Part shown: positions 20,698 through 22,185 of the stretch, piece after piece
Position numbering within the stretch: the first letter of the stretch is position 1
Layout: each line of letters opens with the position of its first letter
Source of the DNA: Lachnospiraceae bacterium UBA938
GTDB lineage: Bacteria; Bacillota; Clostridia; Lachnospirales; Lachnospiraceae
Assembly (NCBI GenBank): GCA_002293475.1
Contig: DBDG01000038.1
Span: 2,716 to 24,900 of the forward strand
DNA length: 22,185 nt
Direction of reading: 5' to 3'
The notes under the pieces: model-generated
Seen by the model: the letters and a program-made list of their open reading frames with translations, nothing else
Told to the model about the DNA's origin: nothing
Database searches by the model: none
Translations under genes and position numbers: made by a program

Positions 20698-22151
20698 GGG
20701 TGAAATTTGACGGCAATATCGTTCAGTTTGGCTTCGGAGCCGTCGGTAAAAGCTTTTATGAGAAGGTTTCCAAAGAAATAAAGTTTAATGAGAATCGCTA
20801 TTATGTCATAACCAAGTATATGGAAGAGTTTGATGCCTTTATCGCTATGGGGGGGATGGCGGCAAATTTTGTCACGCAGGAAATCACCAAAGATAATTAC
20901 CAGGAAGTGTTTGGGACGTACCTTAACAGCGGTGATTTGCTGCTGGACTTTGCCGATACGGTCGGAACGGCAGATCTATGTGACTGGTGTGCCGGGCAGA
21001 ATATCATGTATATCAATACCGGTGCGGCCGACTGGCCGGAAAACTGGCTCAATATCTTTGAAGTAAATCAGACTTTGGTGGATATTAAAGAAAAGTACCG
21101 CAGCAACCCGGCGGCGAATCGACATCCGATTGTGTTACAGCATGGTAATAATCCCGGACTGGTTTCCCACTTCGTAAAGGCAGGGATTGCATATATTGTC
21201 CGTAAACAGGCAAAAAATAACCGTTATTCTGCTGAGGGCGCTAAAGATATTAAACAGCTTAATGAACTGCTTGCGCAAAATAAGTTTAATGAAGCCGCCC
21301 GCCGTCTGGGCATCCGGATGATTCATGTGAACGATATTGACTTACAGGAAGTAGCCGCCACATATCCGGACAATGCCTTGATCAACACATGGTGTGTCGA
21401 TGCCTTCCTATTTGAGATGATATCCGAAGCGACCATGATCCTTGGCAGCCATGACGAATTAGATATGAAAAAAGAGTACAAATACCGGGATCCCCTTAAT
21501 GGTTTTATCGAATATAAAAACCTTGCTGTTGACCAAAAATACCGCACTTATTATCCAGACGGAGCTTTTGACGGTTATCTCATTCCGCACGAAGAGACGA
21601 TAACTATCGCCAAAAGCCTGGAGGTCAGAGAGGGTGATAACCTTGTGTACCGGCCGTCGGTAATGTTTCTATATGCGCCCTGCCGCATCGCGGATCAGTA
21701 CTTCAGTCAGGCTAAGGTTAATGAATATCCTGACCCCGATCCGGCAGGGCCTGCGGATGGTGAGAACGTCAACGGAGAAATCATCATCAGGGGCTACCGC
21801 TACCCTCAACATGCCGAAATCGTTTGCCGGGAAAACATCCTGGCCGGCACCGAATATGTCGGAGTACTGCTTAGCGGTGACAGCTTCGAGCCGTTGTGGG
21901 TCGGCAACCGCATCGAACCCTCTTTTTTATATAAAAACCCCCACGGTTCTTATTGGCAGACCCCGACGATTACTCCCGTGGCCATGTCAGCTCTGGCCGC
22001 GGTCGGCTGGATGATAAAAAACAAAGATAAAGGCGGCATTTACTTCCCGGAGGATATCGCAGACTACCACTATATTCTAAAAACTGCCGAAAAATATATA
22101 TCCAAAACGATCTTTAAAACAATAGGTAAAACAATTGATAAAGACAATTAA
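20694..22151 (+). CDS. Homospermidine synthase
   Basis: 485 residues, the usual length of the bacterial enzyme (EC 2.5.1.44), which forms sym-homospermidine from two putrescines (or putrescine and spermidine) with enzyme-bound NAD. The N-terminal Rossmann loop is QFGFGAVGKS (11-20). Signature segments are NTGAADWPE (108-116), LQHGNNPGLVSHFVK (148-162), NTWCVDAFLFE (231-241) and PHEE (298-301). W233 and E241 correspond to the Trp and Glu recalled from the Blastochloris viridis enzyme (W229, E237). The start overlaps the preceding stop (ATGA). The protein is complete within the window, and the few bases after it show no terminator. Carboxyspermidine dehydrogenase is a related alternative, but these motifs favour homospermidine synthase. 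Confidence 0.92.
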   Translation: MRVKFDGNIVQFGFGAVGKSFYEKVSKEIKFNENRYYVITKYMEEFDAFIAMGGMAANFVTQEITKDNYQEVFGTYLNSGDLLLDFADTVGTADLCDWCAGQNIMYINTGAADWPENWLNIFEVNQTLVDIKEKYRSNPAANRHPIVLQHGNNPGLVSHFVKAGIAYIVRKQAKNNRYSAEGAKDIKQLNELLAQNKFNEAARRLGIRMIHVNDIDLQEVAATYPDNALINTWCVDAFLFEMISEATMILGSHDELDMKKEYKYRDPLNGFIEYKNLAVDQKYRTYYPDGAFDGYLIPHEETITIAKSLEVREGDNLVYRPSVMFLYAPCRIADQYFSQAKVNEYPDPDPAGPADGENVNGEIIIRGYRYPQHAEIVCRENILAGTEYVGVLLSGDSFEPLWVGNRIEPSFLYKNPHGSYWQTPTITPVAMSALAAVGWMIKNKDKGGIYFPEDIADYHYILKTAEKYISKTIFKTIGKTIDKDN

Positions 22152-22185
22152 TAATGGCACCGGTCAGTGACCGCCCCCGCCGCCC

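Overview
The window looks like the chromosome of an endospore-forming member of the Clostridia, most likely a Lachnospiraceae-type organism. Pointers are two SpoVA proteins, a stand-alone glutaminyl-tRNA synthetase, DUF2225 and DUF6062 proteins, strong AGGAGG ribosome-binding sites, TTGACA/TATAAT-type promoters with 17-bp spacers, and mid-range GC in genes with AT-rich gaps. This placement is inferred from gene families; no rRNA or tRNA gene is present to confirm it.

Layout. Bases 1-130 hold a tandem palindromic repeat and a terminator. A rightward block follows (204-6107): purH, a zinc-ribbon/TPR membrane protein, a membrane zinc metalloprotease, glnS and a DUF2225 protein, closed by a bidirectional terminator shared with a leftward YtxH-like gene (6186-6701). 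Next come a TetR regulator and a convergent DUF6062 gene, then an intergenic repeat and two small membrane proteins. A divergent spoVAC/spoVAD pair (9453-11130) follows, with a likely sigma-G promoter between them. Then come a 44-residue membrane micro-protein with its own promoter and terminator, a DUF1905-like/C39-like cysteine-peptidase fusion, a DUF6572 protein, an orphan membrane protein, a HAD phosphatase and a radical SAM protein with a PglD-like N-terminus.

The right third is the most unusual. A lipoprotein gene at 15981-17177 is recognisable as thiaminase I (thiamine pyridinylase), with the catalytic Cys and Glu and most known active-site residues in register. It sits alone between terminators, with no thiamine genes beside it. 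From 17487 an apparent operon runs to the window end: an AlkZ/AlkX-type (HTH_42) DNA glycosylase, a possible 17-codon leader peptide, a glutathionylspermidine-synthetase-like ATP-grasp ligase, a 235-residue protein of no family I recognise, and homospermidine synthase. The last three genes and the leader are joined by ATGA stop/start overlaps. The simplest reading is a pathway that makes homospermidine and couples it, or a related amine, to an unknown carboxylate. This is the best candidate here for an undescribed system.

An intergenic element of about 70 bp occurs twice (8666-8735 and 17305-17374, 62/70 identical), with a 15-bp fragment at 15836-15850. In all three cases it lies a short way upstream of a predicted promoter.
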